Source: Methylobacterium symbioticum
GTDB taxonomy: Bacteria > Pseudomonadota > Alphaproteobacteria > Rhizobiales > Beijerinckiaceae
Assembly: GCF_902141845.1 (NCBI RefSeq)
Contig: NZ_CABFPH010000001.1
Location: forward strand, 114,527 to 178,526
Direction: 5' to 3'
Length of the DNA: 64,000 bases
Under the pieces are notes generated by a model. The model had not been told where the DNA came from. It ran no database searches and saw nothing but the letters and a program-made list of their open reading frames with translations. The translations under genes and the position numbers were made by a program. How positions within the stretch are numbered: position 1 is the first letter of the stretch; the number at the start of each line of letters is the position of its first letter. Below are positions 26,181-35,245 of this stretch, piece by piece.

Positions 26181-27197
26181 ATGGCGCGTACGATGAGAGC
26201 CCTCGTACTGGAGCAGCACGGCGATATCGGCGACCTCAAAGTCGTCGAGGACCATCCCCGTCCCGAGGCCGGCCCCGGCGAGGTCCTGATCCGGGTCGGC
26301 GCCTCCTCGTTCAACTATCACGACGTGTTCACCGTGAAGGGCATGCCCGGCATCAAGGTGCCGATGCCGGTGGTGATCGGCCTCGACATGGCGGGCCAGA
26401 TCGTCGCGCTCGGCGAGGGCGTCACCGGCTGGCACGAAGGCGACCGGGTGCTCGTGAATCCGCTCAACAAGGCCAAGGGCCTGATGGGCGAGATGCTCGA
26501 CGGCGGCATGGCCGAGTATTGCCGCGTCTCCGCCGACCAGCTCATCGCGATGCCGCCGGACGTGAGCTACGTGGACGCGGCCTCGCTTCCGGTCGCCTAC
26601 GGCACGGCGCACCGCATGCTGATCACCCACAACACGGTGAAGGCCGGCGACCGGGTGCTGATCCTCGGCGCCAGCGGCGGCGTCGGCACGGGCTGCGTGA
26701 TGCTCGCCAAGCAGCTCGGCGCCGAGGTGATCGCCTGCGCCGGCAGCGACGAGAAGGCCCAGCGCCTGAAAGAGCTCGGCGCCGACCACGTGGTGAACTA
26801 CCGCGAGACCGATTTCTCGAAATGGGCGATCCAGCACTACGGCAAGCCCCAGCGCCGGACCTACGAGGGCGGCGTCGACGTGGTGATCAACTTCACCGGC
26901 GGCGATACCTGGGTCCCCTCGCTGAGATGTCTCAAGCGGGGCGGCACGCTGCTCGTCTGCGGCGCCACCGCCGGCCACGATCCGAAGGAGGATCTGCGCT
27001 ACATCTGGAGCTTCGAGCTGAAGGTGATCGGCTCGAACAGCTTCTACCACGACAACCTGTCGGCGCTGATGGACATGATCCAGGCCGGCACGCTGAAGCC
27101 CACCATCGACAAGGTCCTGCCCCTCGATGAGGCGGCCGAGGGCCTGCGCCTCATCCGCGACCGGGAGGTCATGGGCAAGATCGTGGTCACCCCCTGA
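26181..27197 (+). CDS. MDR-superfamily oxidoreductase, quinone-reductase-like
   Basis: A 338-residue medium-chain dehydrogenase/reductase. The N-terminal catalytic domain holds NYHDVFTVKG...PVVIGLDMAGQIVALGEGV; the Rossmann domain has GASGGVGTGCVMLAKQLGAEVIAC. The structural-zinc four-Cys lobe is absent and the GHE zinc ligand position reads GLD, so it is probably a zinc-free NADPH-dependent enoyl/quinone reductase rather than an alcohol dehydrogenase. In the operon it may reduce an unsaturated intermediate or CoA thioester. GGAG precedes the start. Confidence 0.85.
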   Translation: MARTMRALVLEQHGDIGDLKVVEDHPRPEAGPGEVLIRVGASSFNYHDVFTVKGMPGIKVPMPVVIGLDMAGQIVALGEGVTGWHEGDRVLVNPLNKAKGLMGEMLDGGMAEYCRVSADQLIAMPPDVSYVDAASLPVAYGTAHRMLITHNTVKAGDRVLILGASGGVGTGCVMLAKQLGAEVIACAGSDEKAQRLKELGADHVVNYRETDFSKWAIQHYGKPQRRTYEGGVDVVINFTGGDTWVPSLRCLKRGGTLLVCGATAGHDPKEDLRYIWSFELKVIGSNSFYHDNLSALMDMIQAGTLKPTIDKVLPLDEAAEGLRLIRDREVMGKIVVTP

Positions 27198-27209
27198 GGA
27201 ATTGAAACG

Positions 27210-27629
27210 ATGTCCGACACACCCCTCACCAAGGAGCAGGTGGAGGCCCTCCTCCTGCGCGGCCCCTTCCACCAGTGGCTCGGCCTCTCCGTCGTCTCGG
27301 TCGGCGAGGGCGAGATCGAACTCAAGGCCACCTGGCGCCCGGAATGGGTGGTCAATGCCGAGCGCGGCTACACCCATGGCGGCATCCTGGCGACGCTCGT
27401 CGACCTCACCGCCGACTGGGCGCTCGTCTCGAAGACCGGACGTGGCGTGCCGACCGTCGACCTGCGCGTCGACTACCACCGGGCGGCGATGCAGGGCGAC
27501 CTGACCTGCCGCGGCACGGTCGTGAAGTTCGGCGGCCAGATCTCGGTGGCCGAGGCCCGGATCCTCGACGCCGAGGGCCGTCTGCTCGCGAGCGGGCGCG
27601 GCGTCTACATGACCGCGCCGGCCAAATGA
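27210..27629 (+). CDS. PaaI-type hotdog thioesterase
   Basis: A 139-residue hotdog-fold protein of the PaaI/YdiI group: FHQWLGLSVVSVGEGEIEL, then the active-site helix region GYTHGGILATLVDLTADWAL and VDLRVDYHRAA. It likely hydrolyses an acyl-CoA in the cytoplasm. 12 bp after the reductase gene and overlapping the next gene (ATGA at 27626). With a CoA ligase in the same operon it may release blocked CoA intermediates. Confidence 0.88.
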   Translation: MSDTPLTKEQVEALLLRGPFHQWLGLSVVSVGEGEIELKATWRPEWVVNAERGYTHGGILATLVDLTADWALVSKTGRGVPTVDLRVDYHRAAMQGDLTCRGTVVKFGGQISVAEARILDAEGRLLASGRGVYMTAPAK

Positions 27630-28441
27630 GCCCTGCCTCCACGGGAGCGGCGCCGATCGGCGCCGCCCTCGACCACGTGGTGATCAACGTCCTGCACCGC
27701 ATGGACGAGGCCGCCGCCTGCTTCACCGCGCTCGGCTTCCAGCTCACGCCGCGCGGGCACCATTCCCTCGGCTCCATCAACCACCTGATGATGGTGCCGG
27801 GGCCCTATCTGGAGCTGGTCGGGCTGCCCGAGACCGGCCCGCAGCGTCAGGACGTCCGCGACAGCCCGTTCGGCCTCAACGGTCTCGTCCTGCAGAGCGC
27901 CGATGCCGACGCCACACGAGGCCGCCTTGCGGCGGCGGGCCTGGAGGTCGGGCCGCCCGTCGCCTTCTCGCGGCCGGTGACCGTCGATGGCGCGACGGCC
28001 GAGGCCCGCTTCCGCACCGTGCGCCTGCCCGCCACCCTGTTTCCCGCGGGCCGCCTCTATCATTGCGAGCACCTCACCCCGGACCTCGTCTGGCGGCAGG
28101 AATGGTTCGCCCACCCGAACGGGTTCGTCGGCATCGATGCCCTCACGGTCGAGAGTCCCGATCCGGCCGGCGAGGCCGGCCGCTACGCCGTGGCCTGCGG
28201 CGCACCCGCCGAGCGGGCGGACGGGGCGTGGCAGATCCGCCTCGGCGCCATGACGGTCGCGATCGTTCCGGGGGAGCGCGCGCGCTTCCGCGATCTCGGG
28301 CTCGCCTTCACCGGCCTGGACACGCTCGCGGCCCGCGCCGCGTCCGTCGCGGGTGCCGACTGGAACCGGCTCGGCCCGGATATGGGCGCGCTCACGCTGC
28401 CCGCCCTCGATCTTCGTCTCCTGTGCAGGGTCCGCTCATGA
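27626..28441 (+). CDS. VOC-superfamily (glyoxalase-like) protein
   Basis: A 271-residue protein of the Glyoxalase_3-like group. LDHVVINVLHRMDEAAACFTALGFQLTPRGHHSLGSINHLMMVPGPYLELVG opens a first VOC module, and YHCEHLTPDLVWRQEWFAHPNG is the characteristic middle. A second, weaker module follows. His and Glu residues fitting a metal site are visible, but the reaction cannot be told. It overlaps both neighbours by four bases. Confidence 0.82.
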   Translation: MSPASTGAAPIGAALDHVVINVLHRMDEAAACFTALGFQLTPRGHHSLGSINHLMMVPGPYLELVGLPETGPQRQDVRDSPFGLNGLVLQSADADATRGRLAAAGLEVGPPVAFSRPVTVDGATAEARFRTVRLPATLFPAGRLYHCEHLTPDLVWRQEWFAHPNGFVGIDALTVESPDPAGEAGRYAVACGAPAERADGAWQIRLGAMTVAIVPGERARFRDLGLAFTGLDTLAARAASVAGADWNRLGPDMGALTLPALDLRLLCRVRS

Positions 28442-29949
28442 CGGCTGCGACCAATCTCGGTGACCTCGTCGACCGGGCCGGCGATCCCGCCCGCCCCGTG
28501 ATCATCGGCGTCCGGCCCGGTGCCGAGCCCGAGGTGATGACCCGCGCCCAGCTCGACGCCCTCGCGGACGCCTTCGCCCGCGGTCTCCTGCGCGGCGGGA
28601 TCCGGCGCGGCGAGCGGATCGCGATTCTTGCCGCCAACCGGCCCGATTCCATCGCCGCACTGCTCGGCGCGATGCGGGCCGGCGTGGTGCCGGTGCCAGT
28701 GAACCACAAGTTCCCGCCGGCCACGATCGCGCAGGTGCTGGCCGATTGCGGCGCCCGTCTGGTCCTCTGCGACGCCCCCCGCCGGGCGCAGCTCGACGGG
28801 CCGGCGCCGGACCTGCGCGTTGCCGTGTTCGATGCCGACGGCGCGGAGGGCTTCGCGGCCTGGCTCGACCCCGGCCCCTTCGTGCCGATCGCGCCCGAGC
28901 CGGACGAGGCGGCGCTGTTCCTCTACACCTCCGGATCCACCGGCCGGCCGAAGGGCGTGCGGCTCTCGCATGCGAGCCATCTCTGGGTCGCCTGCACCCG
29001 CATGGCCGAGACCGACCTGCGCGCGGACCGCGTGCTGATCGCCGCGCCGCTCTACCACATGAACGCGCTGGCCCTGGCGCTCCTCGTCTGCGCAGCCGGC
29101 GCGACCGCGGTGCTGCTGCCGCAATTCGAGGCCCGGGCCTATATCGACGCGATCAGCCGCTACCGCTGCACCTGGCTCACCGCCGTCCCGCCGATGATCG
29201 CGATGATGCTGCGGGAGAAGGAGGCGCTCGAAGGGGCCGACCTGACGGGCGTGCGTGCGGTGCGGATGGGGTCCGCCCCGGTCAACGATGCTCTGGCCCG
29301 CCAGATCCGCGCGCTGCTGCCGAATGCGCGCATCCTCAATGCCTACGGCACCACGGAAGGCGGCCCGATCGTCTTCACCGAGCATCCGGCGGGCCTGCCC
29401 ACGCCGGTCGGCTCGGTCGGCTATCCCCATCCCGCGGTCTCGGTGCGCCTCGTCGGCCCGGACGCGCCGGAGATGGGCGTCCTGCAGTTGCGCAGCCCCG
29501 CCCTGATGCTCGGCTACCACAACAGGCCGGACATGCGCACGCCGATCACGGAGGACGGCTACTACGACACCGGCGACGTGTTCCGCCGCGATGCCGACGG
29601 CTTCCACTACGTCCTCGGACGCACCGACGACATGTTCGTATCGGGCGGAGAGAACATCTTCCCCGGCGAGGTCGAGCTGATGCTCGAGCGCCATCCCGAC
29701 GTGCTCCAGGCCAGCGTCGTCCCGGTCGAGGATGCGATCAAGGGCACCAAGCCCGTTGCCTTTGTGGTGCGCCGGCCCGGGGCCGCCCTCGACGAGGCGG
29801 CGGTGAAGGCCCATGCCCTGGCCAACGCGCCCGCCTACCAGCATCCGCGCCGGGTCTGGTTCCTCGACGCGATGCCGCTCGCCTCCACCAACAAGATCGA
29901 CCGCACCATCCTGCGCGCGCGGGCCGAGGCGTTGCTGGGCTCCGCCTGA
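28438..29949 (+). CDS. Acyl-CoA synthetase (AMP-forming), class I adenylate-forming
   Basis: A 503-residue ligase that adenylates a carboxylic acid and loads CoA. Motifs are the phosphate loop LYTSGSTGRPKGV, NAYGTTEGG, YDTGDVF, GRTDDMFVSGGENIFPGEVE and the catalytic Lys in STNKIDR. The length and SGGENIFPGEVE context fit the fatty/aryl-acid CoA ligase group. It is the central activating enzyme of the operon, presumably acting on the acid imported by the ABC systems or released by the amidase. Start overlaps the VOC stop. Confidence 0.92.
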   Translation: MTAATNLGDLVDRAGDPARPVIIGVRPGAEPEVMTRAQLDALADAFARGLLRGGIRRGERIAILAANRPDSIAALLGAMRAGVVPVPVNHKFPPATIAQVLADCGARLVLCDAPRRAQLDGPAPDLRVAVFDADGAEGFAAWLDPGPFVPIAPEPDEAALFLYTSGSTGRPKGVRLSHASHLWVACTRMAETDLRADRVLIAAPLYHMNALALALLVCAAGATAVLLPQFEARAYIDAISRYRCTWLTAVPPMIAMMLREKEALEGADLTGVRAVRMGSAPVNDALARQIRALLPNARILNAYGTTEGGPIVFTEHPAGLPTPVGSVGYPHPAVSVRLVGPDAPEMGVLQLRSPALMLGYHNRPDMRTPITEDGYYDTGDVFRRDADGFHYVLGRTDDMFVSGGENIFPGEVELMLERHPDVLQASVVPVEDAIKGTKPVAFVVRRPGAALDEAAVKAHALANAPAYQHPRRVWFLDAMPLASTNKIDRTILRARAEALLGSA

Positions 29950-30023
29950 TCGTCCCCCCTGCCCGCCCGCAGGGGACGCCCTCCTGTTTCCGACGCCCGC
30001 CCCCGGTCCGACCGAGGAGAATC

Positions 30024-31121
30024 ATGTCACAACCGTCGTCGCGCTTCCGGCTCCTCGTCCGAGCCACCCTCGCCGGGCTCCTGGGCGTGCATCTCGCCTG
30101 TGCGCAAGCGCAGGCGCAGGACCGGGTGAAGGTTGGTCTGGCGATCCCACCCTCGGTCACGGAGGGGAGCGTTCAGGCGATCGCCGAGGAGCTGCATCTC
30201 TTCGGCGACGAGAACCTGCAGGTGGACTACGTCGTCCTGCCGGGTGCCGGTGCCCTGCTCCCGCAGCTTCTCCAGCGCAACATCACCTTCGCCCTGCCGC
30301 TGCCCGAGACTCTGCTCTCTGCCCATAAGGCCGGGGAGGCCCCGCTCCCGGTGAGCTACGTGTACAATGCCGGGCCCCGCAACACGCTCGAGATCGCCGT
30401 CAAGGCGGATTCCGGCATCAAGACCCTCGCCGACCTGCGCGGCGCCGCCATCGGGGTCGGGGCCCTGACCTGGGGGACGATCCCGCAGACGCGCGCGCTG
30501 CTGCGCTCGGTGGGCCTGCAGCCCGGCAAGGATGTCCAGATCGTGGCGGTCGGCGTCCTCGGCTCGGGATTCCACGCGCTGCGGGAGAACCGCGTCCAGG
30601 CGCTCAACTTCAACAGCACATGGATCGACCTTCTCGAGGGCGAGGGCACGGCTGCCCGGCGGCTGGAATTCCCGCCGGTCTTCCGCCGGATGATCGTCAA
30701 CGGATTCCTCGCGCACCGTACGACGCTGGAGAGCGATCCGGGCCTGATCGAGCGGTTCGGACGTGCCTGGACCAAGGCGCTCGTCGTCTGTGACGTGAAC
30801 CCGCGCGCCTGCATCGAAGCGTTTTGGCGCCGCAACCCGGGCGCACGGCCGCAGGGCGACACGGCAGGTCCGCTCGCGGCGAACGTCCGCCTGCTGCAAC
30901 GCTGGATCGAGCCGCTGCTGCGCGACGAGACGGGGCAAGCGCGGGTTCCCGGCGCCTACGACCTCGGGATCATCAAGGCGTACATCGCCGCGATGCGGGC
31001 CAACGGCGAGTTCGCGGCCGACGACATCCCGGTCGAGTCCTACTTCACGAACGCCCTGGTGCCGGCCTACGCGAAATTCGACCGCGATGCCCTGATCGCC
31101 CGCGCCCGGGCCCTGCCGTGA
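30024..31121 (+). CDS. NitT/TauT-type substrate-binding protein (system 2)
   Basis: A 365-residue periplasmic binding protein with a signal peptide ending near AQAQAQ and NMT1-like features (VKVGLAIPPSVTEGSVQAIAEELHLFGDENLQVDYVVLPGAGAL). It diverges widely from the binding protein of system 1, suggesting a different ligand. GAGGAG 4 nt before ATG 30024 fixes the start, 74 bp after the CoA ligase. Two Cys (VVCDVNPRACIE) may form a disulphide. Confidence 0.87.
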   Translation: MSQPSSRFRLLVRATLAGLLGVHLACAQAQAQDRVKVGLAIPPSVTEGSVQAIAEELHLFGDENLQVDYVVLPGAGALLPQLLQRNITFALPLPETLLSAHKAGEAPLPVSYVYNAGPRNTLEIAVKADSGIKTLADLRGAAIGVGALTWGTIPQTRALLRSVGLQPGKDVQIVAVGVLGSGFHALRENRVQALNFNSTWIDLLEGEGTAARRLEFPPVFRRMIVNGFLAHRTTLESDPGLIERFGRAWTKALVVCDVNPRACIEAFWRRNPGARPQGDTAGPLAANVRLLQRWIEPLLRDETGQARVPGAYDLGIIKAYIAAMRANGEFAADDIPVESYFTNALVPAYAKFDRDALIARARALP

Positions 31122-31921
31122 GCGTCGCCCGCGCGATCGTGCCGGAGCAGCCGGTGCTCTGTCTGTCCGAACTCCGGTTCGCCTATCGCGGTGCGGAGCC
31201 TCCGATCCTCGACGCCCTCTCGCTCGACGTGGCCGCAGGCGCCTTCGTGGCAATCCTCGGCCCATCGGGCGGGGGCAAGTCGACCTTGCTGAAGCTGCTG
31301 GCCGGTCTCGAGCGGCCGCAATCCGGCACCATGACGCTCGCAGGCACGCCGATCCGGGGCCCGCGGCGCGAGATCGGCATGGTCTTCCAGAAGCCGACGC
31401 TGCTGCCCTGGCGGACGGTGCGCGACAACGTTCTCCTCCCGGCCGCCTTCGCGTCGCGCGCGAGCGAGGCCGAACGCGCCCGGGCCGACCACCTGATCGA
31501 GACCGTGGGCCTGTCGCATGCGGCAGCCCTCTATCCGGGCGCGCTGAGCGGCGGCATGGCGCAGCGCGTCGGCCTCGCGCGGATGCTGATGCACCGGCCG
31601 CAGCTCCTGCTCCTCGACGAGCCGTTCTCGGCCCTCGACGCGATGACCCGCGAGCGGCTCTCACTGGAACTGCAGCGGATCTGGATGGAGGAGCGCTCGA
31701 CGGCTCTCTTCGTGACCCACTCGATCCCCGAGGCCCTGTTTCTCGCCGACCGGATCGTGGTGCTGGCGGGCCGACCGGGCCGGATCCTGGCGGACATGGA
31801 CGTTCCGCTTCCGCGACCCAGGACCCTGGACAGCCTCGGCGCGCCCGAGTTCGCGAGGCTCGCGAGCGAGCTGAGGCGTCTCTTCGACAGCTCCGTCGCC
31901 GCCGGGGACGCGGTCCGATGA
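31118..31921 (+). CDS. NitT/TauT-type ABC transporter ATP-binding protein (system 2)
   Basis: A 267-residue ATPase: Walker A GPSGGGKSTLL, Q-loop VFQKPTLLPWRT, signature LSGGMAQRVGLARML, Walker B LLLLDEPFSALDA, switch His in FVTHSIPEAL. GTG start overlaps the stop of the binding-protein gene (GTGA) and its own stop overlaps the permease start (ATGA). Partner of system 2. Confidence 0.9.
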   Translation: MSVARAIVPEQPVLCLSELRFAYRGAEPPILDALSLDVAAGAFVAILGPSGGGKSTLLKLLAGLERPQSGTMTLAGTPIRGPRREIGMVFQKPTLLPWRTVRDNVLLPAAFASRASEAERARADHLIETVGLSHAAALYPGALSGGMAQRVGLARMLMHRPQLLLLDEPFSALDAMTRERLSLELQRIWMEERSTALFVTHSIPEALFLADRIVVLAGRPGRILADMDVPLPRPRTLDSLGAPEFARLASELRRLFDSSVAAGDAVR

Positions 31922-32703
31922 GGCGCCTCCTCGACCTCCTGCCGCCAGCCGCGACCTTCCTGGCGATCTGGGCCGCGTGGAGCTACGCGACCGGCCCCGG
32001 CGGCCTGCCGTCCTACCTGTTGCCGCCCCCGGGCGCGGTGGCGCGCTCCCTCTGGGATGGGCTCGCCAGCGGCGAGTTCTGGCCGCATATCGAGTTCACC
32101 CTGACGGCGACGCTGAGCGGATATCTCCTGGGCTCCCTCGCGGCGGTGATCACCGGGATCCTGGTTGCCGAGAGCCGGCTCTTCGAGCGGTTCGTGTTCC
32201 CCTACATCGTGGCGGTCCAGGCGATGCCCAAGGTGGCGCTCGCGCCCCTGATCCTCGTTTGGTTCGGCTTCGGCCTCGCCTCGAAGGTCGTGCTCGTCGG
32301 CCTGATCTGCTTCTTCCCGCTCCTCGTGAACACGATCGGGGGCATCCGGCGGGCCGATCCCGACCTGATCGCGATGGCGCGGGCCTTCTCGCGACCGGGC
32401 TGGTGGATCTTCCTGCACATCAAGCTGCCGGCGGCCGCGAGCGCGATCTTCGCGGGTCTCGAGATCGGCATCGTGCTCGCCCTGATCGGGGCGGTGGTCG
32501 GCGAGTTCGTCGCCTCGGAGCGTGGCGTCGGCTACCTGATCGGATCGGCGACCGTGAACATGAACGTGGCCGTGATGTTCGCGGGCGTCGTCATCCTCGC
32601 GGCCTTCGGCGTGCTCGGCAGCAGCCTGATGCGCGCCCTCCAGCGGCGTGTCGTGTTCTGGGAAGGCGACCGCAACGACCTGCCCCCCGCCGGGCGCACC
32701 TGA
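31918..32703 (+). CDS. NitT/TauT-type ABC transporter permease (system 2)
   Basis: A 261-residue SsuC-type permease with about six helices. The EAA-type loop is around DPDLIAMARAFSRPGWWIFLHIKLPAAASAIFAGL. VGEFVASERGVGYLI near the end is typical of the family. It overlaps the ATPase gene by four bases and is followed 15 bp later by the amidase. Confidence 0.9.
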   Translation: MRRLLDLLPPAATFLAIWAAWSYATGPGGLPSYLLPPPGAVARSLWDGLASGEFWPHIEFTLTATLSGYLLGSLAAVITGILVAESRLFERFVFPYIVAVQAMPKVALAPLILVWFGFGLASKVVLVGLICFFPLLVNTIGGIRRADPDLIAMARAFSRPGWWIFLHIKLPAAASAIFAGLEIGIVLALIGAVVGEFVASERGVGYLIGSATVNMNVAVMFAGVVILAAFGVLGSSLMRALQRRVVFWEGDRNDLPPAGRT

Positions 32704-32718
32704 ACCGTGAGACCTGCG

Positions 32719-34176
32719 ATGCGCACCCTGCCGGAAGACCTCGCCTTCGCGCCGGCCGTGACGATGCTCGATCGTCTCGCCCGGCGGGACGTGTCGGCGC
32801 GAGCTCTGCTCGAACTGCACCTCGCGCGGATCGCCCGATTCCCGCAGATCAACGCGGTGATCTTCGCCGATCCCGACGCGGCCCGGGCCCGCGCGGACGC
32901 CGCCGACGCCGCGCTGGCCCGCGGCGAGCGGTGGGGGCCCCTGCATGGCCTGCCGATGACCGTGAAGGAGACCAACAACGTTGCCGGATGGCCGACGACC
33001 TACGGCGACCCGGCCTTCGCGAGCCAGGTTCCTGCCCACAGCGCTGTCGCGGTCGAGCGGCTCCTGGCGGCAGGCGCGATCATCTTCGGCAAGACGAACG
33101 TGCCGATCAACGCGCTCGACTGGCAGAGCTACAACGCCCTGCACGGCACGACGCGCAATCCGTGGGATCTCACGCGGACGCCGGGGGGCTCGTCCGGTGG
33201 GGCGACGGCCGCGCTTGCCGCCGGTCTCGTACCGCTGGAACTCGGGAGCGATGCCGGCGGCTCGATCCGCCTGCCTGCGCATTTCTGCGGCGTGTTCGGC
33301 CACAAGCCGACTCCGGGGGTGGTGCCGAATCTCGGAAACGAGCGTCCCGGCAGCCTTCTCGACAACGACCTCGTGGTCAGCGGCCCGCTGGCACGATCCG
33401 TCGCCGATCTGATGCTCGCCCTCGACGTGCTCGCCGGGCCCGCGGGACCCGATGCGGCCGCGTGGCGGCTCGCGCTTCCGCCCCCGCGGATCACGGGCCT
33501 GCGCGGGGCGCGCGTCGCTCTGATCTCCGATTCGCCCATGGCCGAGGTCGATGGACGATACCGCGCGGTGATCCGCGACCTCGGCCAGCGCCTTCGCGCC
33601 GAGGGGGCGGAGGTCGTCCAGGACGCGCTGCCGTTCGACGATCACGAGCGGCACCACGCGACCTATCTTCAGCTGCTGCGCGGGGCGGCCTCCGGACGAC
33701 TTCCGCAGGCGGCGTTCGACGACGCCGTGCGGCGCTCGGCGGCCGGGGACCCGGACGCGAGCCCCTACGTCTCCCGGACCGTCACCGCCTACGCGCAACG
33801 GCACCGGGACTGGATCGCCGCCTCCGAGATCCGTGCGGGGCTGAAGCGCGACTGGAGCGCCTTCTTTACCCGGTTCGATGTCGTCGTCGCGCCCGCGGGC
33901 GTCGGCCCTGCCTTTCCCGTGGACGAAGAGCGTCCGCGTGAGGAGCGGACGCTGACGGTCAACGGGCACCAGACCGACTACAACGATCAGCTCTTCTGGG
34001 CAGGGCTCGCCACGCTTGCCTCGCTTCCCGCAACGGCCGCACCCGTCGGATCGATCGACGGCCTTCCGGTCGGCGTCCAGATCATCGGTGCTTACCTCGA
34101 GGATCGGACCACCCTGGCGTTTGCCGCCGAACTTGAGCGACTGAACCCTTTCACGCCGCCGACCGGCTTTACCTAG
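32719..34176 (+). CDS. Amidase-signature-family hydrolase
   Basis: A 485-residue amidase. The Ser-cisSer-Lys catalytic machinery is visible: Lys in MTVKETNNVAG, the Ser-rich TPGGSSGGATAALAAG, and the nucleophile Ser in LGSDAGGSIRLPA. It hydrolyses an amide to an acid and ammonia or amine, cytoplasmic (no signal peptide). As the last gene of the operon it may supply the acid used by the CoA ligase. ATG 32719 is chosen, with GAG at 7 nt; a GTG at 32707 would add four residues. Confidence 0.9.
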   Translation: MRTLPEDLAFAPAVTMLDRLARRDVSARALLELHLARIARFPQINAVIFADPDAARARADAADAALARGERWGPLHGLPMTVKETNNVAGWPTTYGDPAFASQVPAHSAVAVERLLAAGAIIFGKTNVPINALDWQSYNALHGTTRNPWDLTRTPGGSSGGATAALAAGLVPLELGSDAGGSIRLPAHFCGVFGHKPTPGVVPNLGNERPGSLLDNDLVVSGPLARSVADLMLALDVLAGPAGPDAAAWRLALPPPRITGLRGARVALISDSPMAEVDGRYRAVIRDLGQRLRAEGAEVVQDALPFDDHERHHATYLQLLRGAASGRLPQAAFDDAVRRSAAGDPDASPYVSRTVTAYAQRHRDWIAASEIRAGLKRDWSAFFTRFDVVVAPAGVGPAFPVDEERPREERTLTVNGHQTDYNDQLFWAGLATLASLPATAAPVGSIDGLPVGVQIIGAYLEDRTTLAFAAELERLNPFTPPTGFT

Positions 34177-34294
34177 ACGGTTGGATGTCGGCACGAGACG
34201 CCATGGTCGTGATGCCTGCAGCTCTCACAGGGCGGGACATTCGCCGTCGACGATCAGCTGATCAGCCTGCGCGCCGTCTCGGCCCAAGTTGGAT

Positions 34295-35242
34295 CTACAG
34301 CGCCAGCGTCAGACTGACCCGCGCGCGGGACACGCATGGCATCATTCGATCCTGGCGCTTCGAAAGCGGCAGCGATGCGTCGCGGTGCAGGACCACGCCA
34401 TCGCTGTAGCCGCATTCACAGGAGCCGCAGACACCCATCTCGCAGGAGGATGGCATGGAGAATCCGTTCTCGCGCAGCACATCCAGGAGGGAGCGGTCTG
34501 CCGGCACATGGAGCATTTGACCGGTCGATGCGATCCGCGCCTCGAAGGGTTCCGGCTTGAAGTTCTCGTCGAGCGTGGCCGCGAAGCGCTCGATGTGGAT
34601 CTGCTCGCTCGGCCAGCCGGTTTCCGCGAGTGCCGTCGTCAAGGAACTCACGAGGCGCTCGGGTCCGCAGGCATAGACATGCGTCCCCTCAGCCGGAGCA
34701 CCCAGCGCAGCGGTATCGAAGCGTCTCGCCTCCGACGAGAACCAGCAGTGGAGACGCTCGCCGCATTGCTCCCGCAGACGATCCAGCAAGGGAGCGTCCG
34801 CCGCCGATCGGGCGCACAGGTGGAGGTCGAAGTCCTGACCCTCACTGGCAAGCGCTCGGGTCATCGCGACGAACGGCGTCACCCCGATCCCGCCGGCGAC
34901 GAAAACATGTCGCCGCGCATGCTGCACCAGCGGAAAGTTGTTGCGGGGCGCCGAGACATGGACGGTGCTCCCTTCCCTGACCTGCCTGTGGATCCAGCTC
35001 GACCCTCCGCGACCGTCATCCTCGCGTTTGACCGCGATCTCGTATCGCATTCTGTCGGTCGGGTCCCCGCAGAGCGAATATTGACGGATCTTCCCGTCCG
35101 GCAGCCGGAGATCGACATGCGCGCCCGGCGTCCACTCCGGCAATTGCGGACGAAGCGGATGGACCAGGCTGATATGCGCGACCTCGGGCGTCGTCGCGCG
35201 CACGCTTTCGACCAGCAGCTTCATGATGATGCGTGCAGTCAT
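34295..35242 (-). CDS. PDR/VanB-type flavin reductase with C-terminal 2Fe-2S ferredoxin
   Basis: A 315-residue electron-transfer reductase: N-terminal flavin-binding domain (RQYSLCGDP), NAD domain (VAGGIGVTPFVAMTRAL and YACGPERLV), and a C-terminal plant-type ferredoxin with CEMGVCGSCECGYSDG and a later Cys. It passes electrons from NAD(P)H through FMN to the iron-sulfur cluster and a partner. Such proteins serve oxygenases, but no oxygenase is nearby; the gene 3 bp upstream encodes a MOSC protein, a more likely partner. Last gene of a three-gene operon. Confidence 0.9.
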   Translation of the reverse strand: MTARIIMKLLVESVRATTPEVAHISLVHPLRPQLPEWTPGAHVDLRLPDGKIRQYSLCGDPTDRMRYEIAVKREDDGRGGSSWIHRQVREGSTVHVSAPRNNFPLVQHARRHVFVAGGIGVTPFVAMTRALASEGQDFDLHLCARSAADAPLLDRLREQCGERLHCWFSSEARRFDTAALGAPAEGTHVYACGPERLVSSLTTALAETGWPSEQIHIERFAATLDENFKPEPFEARIASTGQMLHVPADRSLLDVLRENGFSMPSSCEMGVCGSCECGYSDGVVLHRDASLPLSKRQDRMMPCVSRARVSLTLAL

Positions 35243-35245
35243 CGC

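Noticed and set aside
31531..34194. 887-aa minus-strand frame opposite the ABC permease and amidase
   Set aside because: Translation rich in R, G, D, H without any family motif; it covers several well-supported plus-strand genes.
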